Program-made: the position numbers and the translations under genes
Source: a virus
IMG/VR virus record: IMGVR_UViG_3300046169_000038
Coordinates: 1-41,128 of that record
DNA length: 41,128 nt
Direction: 5' to 3' (one strand)
Notes under the pieces: model-generated
What the model was told of the DNA's origin: nothing
Database searches by the model: none
The model's input: the letters and a program-made list of their open reading frames with translations, nothing else
Shown: positions 15,214 through 24,044 of the stretch, piece by piece
Position numbering within the stretch: the stretch's first letter is position 1
Layout of the letters: the number at the start of each line of letters is the position of its first letter

Positions 15214-18025
15214 CTACATAGTCACCAACAAAATTACCTGTATAATCTTTTATGCTTAGTCTGGTGAAATCGGTGTTTATTTCTCTCGTGGACACACGAG
15301 TGAAAGGATTCGCATAACCAGTGTAATCACCAGCAAAACGTCTTGTATAATTACCAACAAACCTACGAGAATAGTTACCAGTAAAGTAACCAGTAGAAAT
15401 ACCTTCTTTCTGTTGGTTAACACTACTGTAAGTACTTATTACTTTGGGAACAATTCTTGTGAACGCTGAAGATCTGAATCTGGTGTAGATACCAGTATAA
15501 ATGGCAAAGACTCCACCGATAGAAACACGAGTATATGAACTGTTTCTCCATCTGACATAGTTGCCTGTGTAGTCTGTAATAAAATTACCTGTATATGTAA
15601 CAGGTCTTTTCGTGATAACAAGACGGTTATATGTGCCTGTGTAATCAGTTATACGTGTTACTGCAACTCTTTTTCTGATGTACGTTTTATCTGTTGTTAC
15701 ATCTCTCGATCTGAGTCTCACTCGACTATATGTTTCTTTATCCCATCTAACAGAAGCAGGTGGAGTTTTTGTTGTGCGGTTTAGGCGTGTGAAATTAGAG
15801 TTAATTATATCTCTATGTCTTGCGTAGCTTTCTGTCCCAGTATAATACTCAGCTTTTGTCCACCATACATACCTGTAGTTTGTTATTCTTCTCTCAATGC
15901 CTGCTCCTGTTCCTTCTCTCGACACAGCTCTAGACGGCCCACTTCTGATCTTCTGTCTTTGTCCTGTAAAGTTCTGACCTACCGCACCTGCCGCTCTTCC
16001 TGCAGCAGGAATAGACATGGCAAAACTTTCATAAAACCTTCTACTATACTCAGCAGCGAAGTAGGCGGTATAAGTGACACCTAACTGGTTATAATCGCCG
16101 GCGCTGCCTGAGATAGTTCTACTAAAATAATCTGTTGTACCAATCCATTTGGTGAAAGTAACAGATCCTGTATAATAAAGTGTTTCCAGTTTATACTCCG
16201 CTACATAATCACCAGTATAATTACCAACATACCTTCTAACGTAATTACCGACATAGATACGACTGTATTCACCAGTGTAATTACCAGCATATTTTCTGGT
16301 AAAGGCACCAGTGTAGTCACCAGTGTAAATAGTTGTGAAATCACCTGTAAAGGTTTTATCCTTTGGATCAGTTACGATATTAGTAAATTCTTCGTTTCTA
16401 TCTGTCTCACGTGTGACCGATGTACTGAGTCTAGTATAATTACCTACAAATCTTCGAATATAATTACCTGTATAGTTTACAGGTTCAGTTACAACATAGT
16501 CAACTGCCGTACTAGCTTGATAGTATAAAATTGATGTACTAGAATAAGTAGAAGTTTTAGAACCTACGTAATCACCGATAAAATCTCCGACAAATGTATT
16601 ACCTGTGTAATCCGTTACCCTAAGTCTGGTATAACTAGAGTCTCGATTTTTTTCTATGATTGTGGCATAATTACCCACATACTTACGAACATAATTACCT
16701 GTGTAATCACCAGTAAAGTCGCCAGTATAATTACCAGTATAATTACCAGTGAAGATAGTTGTGTAACCAGCAGGATCAGCAGAGTTAGTAATCCTGACTC
16801 TGGTGTATGCACCGATGTACTGACCAATATAATCGCCCATGAAATCGCCAGTATAATCTCCGACATAACTACGAATATAATTACCAGTGTAGTCCCCTAT
16901 AAACAACCGAACATAAGCTCCTGAGTATTCACCAGTGTAATTAACCGTTCTAAATCGAGTATATGCACTATATCTAGGTTTTATGTGGTTTACTTCTCCG
17001 ACATCATTTCTTGTGTCGTTTGCAGTACCTACTGCTCTCCAATTTCCTGTTGCAGTAGGAGATCCTTGAACATCACTTCGAAGTTCATATGTACCAATAT
17101 TTCCAGCAAGACCTCTCCGTCTAAGACAGTAATGTCCCAAAGTAAATGATAATTGTTCTTTGGAAGCTATTTTGAAGGTAGTTTTTTCGGTTTCGTTTTT
17201 ATCAACAAAAGGAATCTCTTGTTCGTCCATCAAGTCACGGATATCAGATGGAAGTTCGTTTTTTGTTAATGAACCTTTTTTTCTCCATATATGATAATCT
17301 AGAGATGTTCCATCAGTTCTAGTGTCAGAGGCGAAAGTTTTTGTGTGACCATTCGAAGTTAAAAGATCTTCTTTTTCCCATTCAGTTTCGGAAGAATCAA
17401 ACCCAGCTGAGTCTAATCTGTATGCTCCAGCAAGGTCGTGGCTTACAATCCTACCATTTAGTCGGTCAGCTAAAGAATCCATTGCTGAGTCACGCATGAT
17501 ATGCATACCGTCATTGTCATTCACGGTTCCGTACATCAATGGTCTAGTTAATTGTCCTATGCTTACAACACTGTCGTCCCATCCAAAATAATCGGGAAAC
17601 GCATCTCCACCCATAGAATTACTAGTATTGTATTCAAGTTGGTTCAAAGACGTAGTTATAGTAGAATGAGTAATCAGTCCCGCCGGATGAGTACCTACAG
17701 GTTGATTATAGAAGGAGTTTGAATAGTTACCAACGTCTAAATACCCTGATTGACCGCCAAGTATAGTCATTCTGCCTGAAGCAGATACTTGAGAATAAAA
17801 CATGAGATTACCCGAAGTTAACCCACCAAGTTGTTGGAAGTATTTAAACCTACTTCCGTCATCTGTTAACAGGTATGGTCGAGCCATTTCTGTGCCAGCT
17901 AACCAAGCAAGATATTTCTCGTCCAGACTTCCAACATCTATTTGTTGCAAGTCAGAGTAACCCTCACGACTTCCGCCCTGAGAGTTTCTGTTATCCTTGA
18001 CCTTTAGTGGTAAACTGTTTGACAT
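15182..18025 (-). CDS. large virion protein with x-Tyr-Thr-Gly tetrapeptide repeats, main part
   Basis: A 947-residue frame. Residues 1-345 form a non-repetitive head domain (YLAWLAGTEMARPYLLTDDG, FKYFQQLGG), with no family I can name. From about 350 to the end the sequence is dominated by tetrapeptides x-[Tyr/Phe]-[Thr/Val/Ile]-[Gly/Arg], for example NYTG EYSG AYVR LFIG and DYTG NYIR SYVG DYTG. A less regular stretch about 630-780 is Arg- and Tyr-rich. The end, DFTGDYSRS, runs into a stop at 15182, and the repeat resumes in the +1 frame. The alternation of aromatic, small beta-branched and Gly residues suggests a fibrous beta-spiral. A fibre or baseplate-appendage role is inference from the neighbours. 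Confidence 0.7.
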   Translation of the reverse strand: MSNSLPLKVKDNRNSQGGSREGYSDLQQIDVGSLDEKYLAWLAGTEMARPYLLTDDGSRFKYFQQLGGLTSGNLMFYSQVSASGRMTILGGQSGYLDVGNYSNSFYNQPVGTHPAGLITHSTITTSLNQLEYNTSNSMGGDAFPDYFGWDDSVVSIGQLTRPLMYGTVNDNDGMHIMRDSAMDSLADRLNGRIVSHDLAGAYRLDSAGFDSSETEWEKEDLLTSNGHTKTFASDTRTDGTSLDYHIWRKKGSLTKNELPSDIRDLMDEQEIPFVDKNETEKTTFKIASKEQLSFTLGHYCLRRRGLAGNIGTYELRSDVQGSPTATGNWRAVGTANDTRNDVGEVNHIKPRYSAYTRFRTVNYTGEYSGAYVRLFIGDYTGNYIRSYVGDYTGDFMGDYIGQYIGAYTRVRITNSADPAGYTTIFTGNYTGNYTGDFTGDYTGNYVRKYVGNYATIIEKNRDSSYTRLRVTDYTGNTFVGDFIGDYVGSKTSTYSSTSILYYQASTAVDYVVTEPVNYTGNYIRRFVGNYTRLSTSVTRETDRNEEFTNIVTDPKDKTFTGDFTTIYTGDYTGAFTRKYAGNYTGEYSRIYVGNYVRRYVGNYTGDYVAEYKLETLYYTGSVTFTKWIGTTDYFSRTISGSAGDYNQLGVTYTAYFAAEYSRRFYESFAMSIPAAGRAAGAVGQNFTGQRQKIRSGPSRAVSREGTGAGIERRITNYRYVWWTKAEYYTGTESYARHRDIINSNFTRLNRTTKTPPASVRWDKETYSRVRLRSRDVTTDKTYIRKRVAVTRITDYTGTYNRLVITKRPVTYTGNFITDYTGNYVRWRNSSYTRVSIGGVFAIYTGIYTRFRSSAFTRIVPKVISTYSSVNQQKEGISTGYFTGNYSRRFVGNYTRRFAGDYTGYANPFTRVSTREINTDFTRLSIKDYTGNFVGDYVGDFTGDYSRS
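15190..16980 (-). repeat. DNA repeat underlying the Tyr-Thr-Gly protein repeats
   Basis: The region is full of degenerate 12-base units on the coding strand of the form (GAT/AAT)-TAT-ACT-GGT, in clusters of up to about a dozen separated by less regular spacers. Units drift at third positions, so the amino-acid pattern is under selection, not the DNA. Such arrays favour slippage and recombination, so unit number may vary between relatives. Confidence 0.65.
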
Positions 18026-18050
18026 TAAGTACGAACCCTTGACTTACTGT

Positions 18051-18058
18051 GATTTATA
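18051..18058 (-). promoter_or_regulatory. variant late promoter for the tetrapeptide-repeat protein
   Basis: The minus strand reads TATAAATC, one base from the T4 late consensus. It lies immediately after the stop of the GDI/LDA-repeat protein and 26 bases before the ATG at 18025, the same geometry as the exact late boxes at 29804 and 33204. Confidence 0.5.
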
Positions 18059-20770
18059 TTATGTATTTAGTAGGTTTCCAGATGGGTCGTATACGTCAAT
18101 CGTCCTTCTGCCTAACCGATTTAGTGCAGCTATTATAGTTGTTTTATAACCTAAGAAATCCGAATCCGTTAAATCTGTAAGTGTTCCCACATCATCATGT
18201 ACTTCGTTAATCGCACCGACAAGTTCGGTTGCAGTTGTATTTAGTGTTGTGCCTGGCGTGATAGTTCCAGCAGTTGTAACATTCGCACCACTGAATGTCA
18301 TTGCAGTGGTATCACCTGATTTTAGTATCAAGTTACCCGAAGTATTCTGGAATCTACCGAACTGAGTAGCACCGTCTTTAAGTAGTACATCACCACCGTC
18401 TGCATCAAGTACAATGTCACCAGCAACATCCATTGTCAGACTACCACCAAAGACTTTCATCTCGGTTCCAGCGGATCGTGCATGATTGTAATCGAACTGG
18501 ACTCTTGTATCATTATCAGAGTCTCGGAAGTGTACATTACCTTCGGTAGCATCAAGATAAATATTCTTAGCAACATCAAAAACAAGATTCTTGTTGTGGA
18601 CTTTATTCGTTATTGACGATTGATTATTACCCAAATCCCATTCAATACGATCAGAATCACCCATCTTAAATTTAATGTCGTCACCACCAGCATCAAAAAT
18701 GATATCCCCCGCTACATCAACTATTAATCCCGCAGTGCTGTTACTTATTGTGTTGGTGTTGATGTTGAAGTTTGCGATAGTACCACTATCACCATCTAGG
18801 TTGTCCGCAAATACTGTTCCGTCAAACCATGCGTGTCTCCATTGAAGAGTGGACGATCCAAGGTTGTTTGCATTATTTGTTTTTGGTAAAATATTAGTAT
18901 CAACTTTACCGTTTATAGAAATGTCATCTGCAGCCGCATTACCCAGATCAACATGACCGTTTAATGTAGTATCACCATCTACATTCAGTGTTAGATCAAC
19001 ATCGAGATCACCCTCAATGTTTACATCGTTCTCGAATACTGCATCTGAATCTTCGAATGTGATTACACGGATACTGTTATTGTCGATGCCCGCATTACCA
19101 CTGCCAGCATGAGTGAATCTTAGGTACTCTGTCGCACCGTCTTTAAGAATAACGTCATCTGCGGCCGCATCTAGGATAATATCTCCAGATGCATCTACAG
19201 TAAAGTTCCCAGCAACGTCTAGTTCTAGACCGCCTTGTGAGTACAACTGTCGAACTAAGGTAGCGTCTCCCGCCATACCCATTTGAGTCTTGACAAAATG
19301 CGTACCTTGTCTAGCGAAGATAAGGTCACTATCACCAGCATCAAGGATGATATCTCCAGTTGCATCAACATGGAAGTTACCTCTTGGTGTTTCTAGAGCA
19401 AATGTGTCGGGTGAAGCAGTAATACCCATCTTCCATCTTGCAAATGTAGTATCGTTTCTCTGGAAATAGATGTCACTATCACCAGCGTCTAGATAAATGT
19501 CACCGTCCGCATCTAATACGATATTCTGAGTCGCATTGAGATCAATATGTCCAGTAGTATATTGTACGTTGTTACCACCAGTGTTTACTACGAGTGTTCC
19601 TCGTGTATCGATGTCCATGTTTCCAGTCGCACCGATAGAGTATGTTCCAGCCGCACTGTCGGATACATTACCTGTAACAGTCTCGGTTCGGTTACCAGTT
19701 GTTGCGATTGTGGTTGTTGCACCTAGAGTATATTCTTGACGTGTTGTACCACCGTCTTTTAAGGTTATATTATTTCCAGCTGCATCTAGGGTGATATCTG
19801 CCGCTGCGTTGAAAGTTAAATTATCGGGGGTACTAAGTGTGAATCCGCCACCGTCAAGGAATGTTATCTGTGCAGAATCATCTCCTCCACCGTTTCTAAA
19901 TATGAAGTGATTGCCATCTGCATCAAGGACGATATCCCCTACCGCATCAAGTTTCAAGTTGGCGGGTGTACTTATTGTATATGTACCATTATCACCAAGA
20001 TTATGAGTTACTTGGTCATTACCATCACCATTCTTAAAGATAATGTCGTTACCTTCAGCATCAAAGGTTATGTCGCCATTCACATCAACAGTGTAATGAC
20101 TTGGTGTAGTCACGGTATAATGAGCATTGTCTGCAAGATTATGGGTTACGGTATCTCCACCACCCTGACCATTCTTAAAGTAAATGTCGTTACCGTCAGC
20201 ATCAAGAGTAATATCTCCAGACGCATCTAGAACAATATTGTTAGATGCATTTAGATCAATATGTCCAGTAGTGGTCTGAGTAAAGTTACCACCAGTTGTA
20301 AGATCGTAAGTAGAGTTACCTGTTACGGTAATTGCCCCATCAACAGAATCTAGAGATGTTCCGTCAACCCTAGAGGTTCGATTACCGTCTATGTCTATAC
20401 TATGGTCACCAGAATAGTCACCGTCAAAATTAACACTAGTAAGATTGATATGACGAACCGCATCAACAAGAAAATCTTGACCCGCATCAATGTCGATGTC
20501 TGTACCACCACTTTGATTAGTACTGATCTTTAAGTGTGTGTTAGGTAATTGAGCAGCTGTTCGGAACGGCACATCTGGGTTAGGATATAGGATCTCCCCT
20601 CGATGTGCATCAAACGTAGCATCAATTTCGTTGATAACGGTTACAAGATCACTATCATTGTAAGTGTTCAGATCTACTGGATCACCCACATTGTTAGATA
20701 AGACGTTGAACTTTTCAACTAATTTTCTGAAAGATTCGTGTAGTACTACTATCGGTTTTCTACTTGACAT
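18059..20770 (-). CDS. tail fibre/structural protein with GDI-LDA-GNDI repeats
   Basis: A 903-residue protein. The first 85 residues are helical (VVLHESFRKLVEKFNVLSNN, DLVTVINEIDATFDAHRGEI) and probably anchor it. From there almost to the C-terminus there are imperfect beta repeats with the core 'GDI-x-LDA-x-GNDI-x-FKNG' (for example NIVLDASGDITLDADGNDIY and GDIILDAGDSDLIF), the pattern of a beta-helix fibre shaft. The end, LVGAINEVHDDVGTL then FLGYKTTIIAALNRLGRRTI, again turns helical and echoes the N-terminal 'INEIDATF' segment. No S74 or enzymatic domain is seen. It starts one base into the end of the small coiled-coil ORF. Confidence 0.75.
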   Translation of the reverse strand: MSSRKPIVVLHESFRKLVEKFNVLSNNVGDPVDLNTYNDSDLVTVINEIDATFDAHRGEILYPNPDVPFRTAAQLPNTHLKISTNQSGGTDIDIDAGQDFLVDAVRHINLTSVNFDGDYSGDHSIDIDGNRTSRVDGTSLDSVDGAITVTGNSTYDLTTGGNFTQTTTGHIDLNASNNIVLDASGDITLDADGNDIYFKNGQGGGDTVTHNLADNAHYTVTTPSHYTVDVNGDITFDAEGNDIIFKNGDGNDQVTHNLGDNGTYTISTPANLKLDAVGDIVLDADGNHFIFRNGGGDDSAQITFLDGGGFTLSTPDNLTFNAAADITLDAAGNNITLKDGGTTRQEYTLGATTTIATTGNRTETVTGNVSDSAAGTYSIGATGNMDIDTRGTLVVNTGGNNVQYTTGHIDLNATQNIVLDADGDIYLDAGDSDIYFQRNDTTFARWKMGITASPDTFALETPRGNFHVDATGDIILDAGDSDLIFARQGTHFVKTQMGMAGDATLVRQLYSQGGLELDVAGNFTVDASGDIILDAAADDVILKDGATEYLRFTHAGSGNAGIDNNSIRVITFEDSDAVFENDVNIEGDLDVDLTLNVDGDTTLNGHVDLGNAAADDISINGKVDTNILPKTNNANNLGSSTLQWRHAWFDGTVFADNLDGDSGTIANFNINTNTISNSTAGLIVDVAGDIIFDAGGDDIKFKMGDSDRIEWDLGNNQSSITNKVHNKNLVFDVAKNIYLDATEGNVHFRDSDNDTRVQFDYNHARSAGTEMKVFGGSLTMDVAGDIVLDADGGDVLLKDGATQFGRFQNTSGNLILKSGDTTAMTFSGANVTTAGTITPGTTLNTTATELVGAINEVHDDVGTLTDLTDSDFLGYKTTIIAALNRLGRRTIDVYDPSGNLLNT

Positions 20771-20955
20771 TATAGTTTCTCTATAAGTTGCGAAAGCATG
20801 TCTTTTATGTCAGAGATATCGTACTCTAAGTTTTCAACTTTTGCTTTCAATTCTTCTTGTTCTTGTAAACGTTGTCTTTTGATATTTCTTCTCTGACGAG
20901 ATTCTTGTATCTTTTTACTATTTATATTAACTATAGCCCCCAGTATTTGGGTCAC
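20770..20955 (-). CDS. small coiled-coil protein, start uncertain
   Basis: Up to 61 residues. The useful part is IQESRQRRNIKRQRLQEQEE followed by LKAKVENLEYDISDIKDMLS, a basic helix then a coiled coil. The only standard upstream start is a GTG at 20955, inside the hairpin at 20949-20975 and before the late promoter at 20919-20926. A transcript from that promoter would have no ATG until the Met close to the C-terminus. Either the ORF is read from longer transcripts, a non-ATG start (a TTG lies within the coiled coil) is used, or a base error hides the start. Its stop overlaps the next ATG (TAATG). Confidence 0.5.
   Translation of the reverse strand: MTQILGAIVNINSKKIQESRQRRNIKRQRLQEQEELKAKVENLEYDISDIKDMLSQLIEKL
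20919..20926 (-). promoter_or_regulatory. T4-type late promoter inside the small coiled-coil ORF
   Basis: The minus strand reads TATAAATA (within AATATAAATAGT). It lies about 149 bases before the ATG of the GDI/LDA-repeat gene, farther than usual, which suggests that the small coiled-coil protein is meant to start just after it. Confidence 0.6.
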
Positions 20956-20975
20956 GGGCTAAATCCCCATGACCC
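20949..20975 (-). terminator. strong hairpin, possible terminator, after the DUF4815-like gene
   Basis: GGGTCA (20949-20954) pairs with TGACCC (20970-20975) and GGG (20956-20958) with CCC (20966-20968), with one mismatch between them and a seven-base loop. It lies 19 bases past the stop at 20994 and before the late promoter at 20919, so it separates two transcription units. No U run follows, so it could instead be an RNA-processing or stability element. Confidence 0.45.
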
Positions 20976-20993
20976 TCTACTGGTATTAATTTA

Positions 20994-23900
20994 TCAGTCT
21001 GCAAGTGCAATTGCCCTCAATGATTTAACTACTGGAACCTTGGCAGATGATGTACTACCAAAAGTTATCTTCAATTGGAATCTATCAAATGGATCTAATT
21101 CACCTGTCTCACCACCTATCAAATACTGATACTCACGGAAAGTATTTTTATTTGTATCTGATGGCATTTGAGTTACTGGTTCAGCATATTCCCAAGAAAT
21201 ATCTTTTATGTTCACATCTTTCGGACAAGTTCTGTAGTACAAACCGATACCTGTGTCTGGTGGTCTGTTAACACTCATTTTAACTGATAAACCACGAGAA
21301 GTTTCCGTTAGACTGATAGGGATACATACGTGTTTGGAAGCAACAGTACCTCCAGCCACTTCTTCTTCGTCTAATCCTCCTGTGACTCTATATTCGTCAG
21401 CACTAGATGTAGACAGTTCAAACTCATCTTCAATATTCTCATCGGTATTGTCGATAATATTATGTGTCAGTTTAAGATCTGCCGATTCCATATCAATTAC
21501 TGGACTTACACGTGTATCGGACGTAGTCATGACTACATGAGTGGTCATGGATTTATTCCGATCATTAGTATCCGTTATTTCGAAAGAACCCTCAGTGTCT
21601 TCTTCATAACTGTTAAATACAGCGTAATCTTTATCCAAAGTTACGTTAGTTTTATTTCGCATCAAAGTGAAATTGTCATCTATGGCAAATCGATCATTAA
21701 TACCCAAACCACTTAATGGTGTATTACGTGTCATTTTTGCAGAGAACGTGTAGTTAGTTGTTTCTGGTTGTAGAACATCTAAATCTGGTCTAATTAATTC
21801 AAACGGTACGTGTTGCATCAATCTTAATTCACCGCCTCCAGTTCTTCCAGACGATGTTGCCGTTCCGTTAGTTAAGATTTTGATACTGGTAGCATCTGCG
21901 GACACAACGGTCTGTAGTCCACTCATTTGAACACCTTGGATGCCATTGTACGATGCGGAATTGTTCAATCCAAATATTCTTGTTCGGTCTCCCGCTCTTA
22001 GACCATGTCCTTCACAGAATATCGTCACATATGATTTTCCACTTGCATTGAATATGTTAGTATTATCAGCAATCAGGTTACCATCAGAATCAGTCGTAAC
22101 GTCTCCTTCAATTTCTGTCATTATTGGATTTGCGACAAGAACTGTTGGTCTGACCTTTCGGTTCTTCAGAACAACTTTACCTTTGTTTTCAAAGTCTGCA
22201 CGATACATCATATATGCAAGATCTTGTTGACCACGTGGTTCCCAAACATCTGTGTTCTGAGATACAAATAACGAACCTAGAGTCGGTTGTTTGTGGATAC
22301 GTTGAGTCGTAGAACCTAATAAGAAGTCCTGTACTTCGGAGATATACATCTTATATTCCATAGACTTAGATCTAATGATAATCGCATAGTTAGCACCATT
22401 GCCTTCTAAGAAGATGGGTTCATCAAATACAAAGTCAGTACCTTGTGCAAGCATGTCACCGATGTTAATATTTCCACTTATAGTTTTAACATCAGAAGCG
22501 TCCAAATGAACAAGTGAGCCTGGAACTCTTCGAGTACGATCAGGGAAACCAGCAGGTGCTTCGGTAATCGCAATACTAACACCATGTTGAACATCGTTAG
22601 TGCCAGGTTTTGATTCAAAGAACAATCTTAAACGAGTTAAGAAGATACCATTTGGATCAAGTACCTCAAATGATTGTGCAGTCGGATCTTCGTCCTTATA
22701 CTTAGCGCCTTTTGGTTGAATAACAACTTTACCATCACCAGTACCATATGTAGGTATTGAAGACTTTTTATTCTGATAAACGTGTCCTGCTAAACCAGTA
22801 GTACCTTGAGCATAATCGTATGTTACGTTAGTTCCGACATGTTCTGTTCTGTTACCTATAGTTACAGAATTAGTTTCTGTTGGCCCATATACCGTAGATT
22901 TAGTAACCTCTGTTTTTTCATCAGTTTGTGTATCGAATGTGACAACTTCATCTGTACTAACTGTATGTGTTGTGTACCTATCATTATCTACTTTAGTGGT
23001 TGCATTACCAGAAACTTCTAATACACGTGTATTCGTAATAGTATACTCACCACTCAGACTCTCGATCACACCTGAAGCGGTGTAGAACTGAGAAGCATAA
23101 GATAATGCATTTTTCTTGTCTGGAACACTAATATCAAATAATTCAAATATCGCTGTTCCAGTAGGGAATCGCATTGGAGGTTCAACTATATTAGGAACCT
23201 CGAACTCACCCTCAAGAACACCATTGCTATTCGATATTAAGTCACCAAAACCTTCGGAGTGTTGAGTTGATGGAGGTAGTTCTACTTCTGGAATCATTCT
23301 CGCATTATCACTATCTTCATAATTTGGATCTGCAATTGTCGATGACTTATAGAAAGTCTTTGTCTTACAGAAACGACTCACATCAGTATCATTAAAGAAT
23401 GGGAAGTACTGAGTATTTGGTCTTAGTCCAGTCGCCTTGAACGATACTTTACGAGAACGCATCCAAGGGATATGGATTATCTGCAATACTCGTTCATCAA
23501 CTATTTCTGTGAGTACACTTTCAGCAGTAATTCTGTTAACCGAAGTAGTTGTTTCGGTGGCAGTGTTGTACTCTTGTGTCGTTAAGTGTTGATTCTCAGT
23601 CGTTATCGTATCTGTTTTAGCAAGAGACGTGTTAGTGGTTGTTTCTTTAATACCCACATTTTTAGAGTAAGTTGTTAGTTCAGTACTAACATCTGTGTAG
23701 TATTCTTTGATACGTGCGGTGGACGTTCTAGGAGCATAACCATTGTAGACATTTGCCCTACCCTTCTTACCTTTAGAATGGTTATACCAATTTAAGTGAG
23801 CTTTACCCTTAGAGACACTTCTCATTAGGAATGAATCACCATCATTTAGATAAACTACATGTGGTTCTGGGTTTCGAACCCAACTAGAAACTGTGTAAGG

Positions 23901-24044
23901 GTTTCCAGATGATGGTGTACCGCTAGAAGCTCTCCAATAGAAGAGATCAAAGTGTTCGTGGTGACGACTTCTACCACATGAATGAAAATGGAATTTACCG
24001 TTTCGTTTCGTGTGACCTGGCCGGAACAGTGAATACCCACTCAT
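20994..24044 (-). CDS. giant DUF4815-like structural protein, C-terminal part (frame +1)
   Basis: About 1,000 residues continuing the gene at 23995-27285. It resumes GHTKRNGKFHFHSCGRSRHH, then HFDLFYWRASSGTP. Long Thr/Ser-rich beta segments follow (TTTNTSLAKTDTITTENQHL), then IIHIPWMRSRKVSFKATGLR and a region with LRLFFESKPGTNDVQHGVSI, typical of giant marine T4-like structural proteins. The end has RFQLKITFGSTSSAKVPVVK. The ATG at 24044 lies inside the overlap and has no family support. The two parts are best read as one gene of about 6.3 kb encoding about 2,100 residues. It is probably a baseplate-attached fibre or wedge component. Confidence 0.72.
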   Translation of the reverse strand: MSGYSLFRPGHTKRNGKFHFHSCGRSRHHEHFDLFYWRASSGTPSSGNPYTVSSWVRNPEPHVVYLNDGDSFLMRSVSKGKAHLNWYNHSKGKKGRANVYNGYAPRTSTARIKEYYTDVSTELTTYSKNVGIKETTTNTSLAKTDTITTENQHLTTQEYNTATETTTSVNRITAESVLTEIVDERVLQIIHIPWMRSRKVSFKATGLRPNTQYFPFFNDTDVSRFCKTKTFYKSSTIADPNYEDSDNARMIPEVELPPSTQHSEGFGDLISNSNGVLEGEFEVPNIVEPPMRFPTGTAIFELFDISVPDKKNALSYASQFYTASGVIESLSGEYTITNTRVLEVSGNATTKVDNDRYTTHTVSTDEVVTFDTQTDEKTEVTKSTVYGPTETNSVTIGNRTEHVGTNVTYDYAQGTTGLAGHVYQNKKSSIPTYGTGDGKVVIQPKGAKYKDEDPTAQSFEVLDPNGIFLTRLRLFFESKPGTNDVQHGVSIAITEAPAGFPDRTRRVPGSLVHLDASDVKTISGNINIGDMLAQGTDFVFDEPIFLEGNGANYAIIIRSKSMEYKMYISEVQDFLLGSTTQRIHKQPTLGSLFVSQNTDVWEPRGQQDLAYMMYRADFENKGKVVLKNRKVRPTVLVANPIMTEIEGDVTTDSDGNLIADNTNIFNASGKSYVTIFCEGHGLRAGDRTRIFGLNNSASYNGIQGVQMSGLQTVVSADATSIKILTNGTATSSGRTGGGELRLMQHVPFELIRPDLDVLQPETTNYTFSAKMTRNTPLSGLGINDRFAIDDNFTLMRNKTNVTLDKDYAVFNSYEEDTEGSFEITDTNDRNKSMTTHVVMTTSDTRVSPVIDMESADLKLTHNIIDNTDENIEDEFELSTSSADEYRVTGGLDEEEVAGGTVASKHVCIPISLTETSRGLSVKMSVNRPPDTGIGLYYRTCPKDVNIKDISWEYAEPVTQMPSDTNKNTFREYQYLIGGETGELDPFDRFQLKITFGSTSSAKVPVVKSLRAIALAD

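Noticed and set aside
15190-16980. Dense short DNA repeats that could look like a CRISPR array
   Set aside because: Units are 12 bases, degenerate at third codon positions and in frame with a Tyr-Thr-Gly protein repeat; there are no constant repeats with unique spacers.
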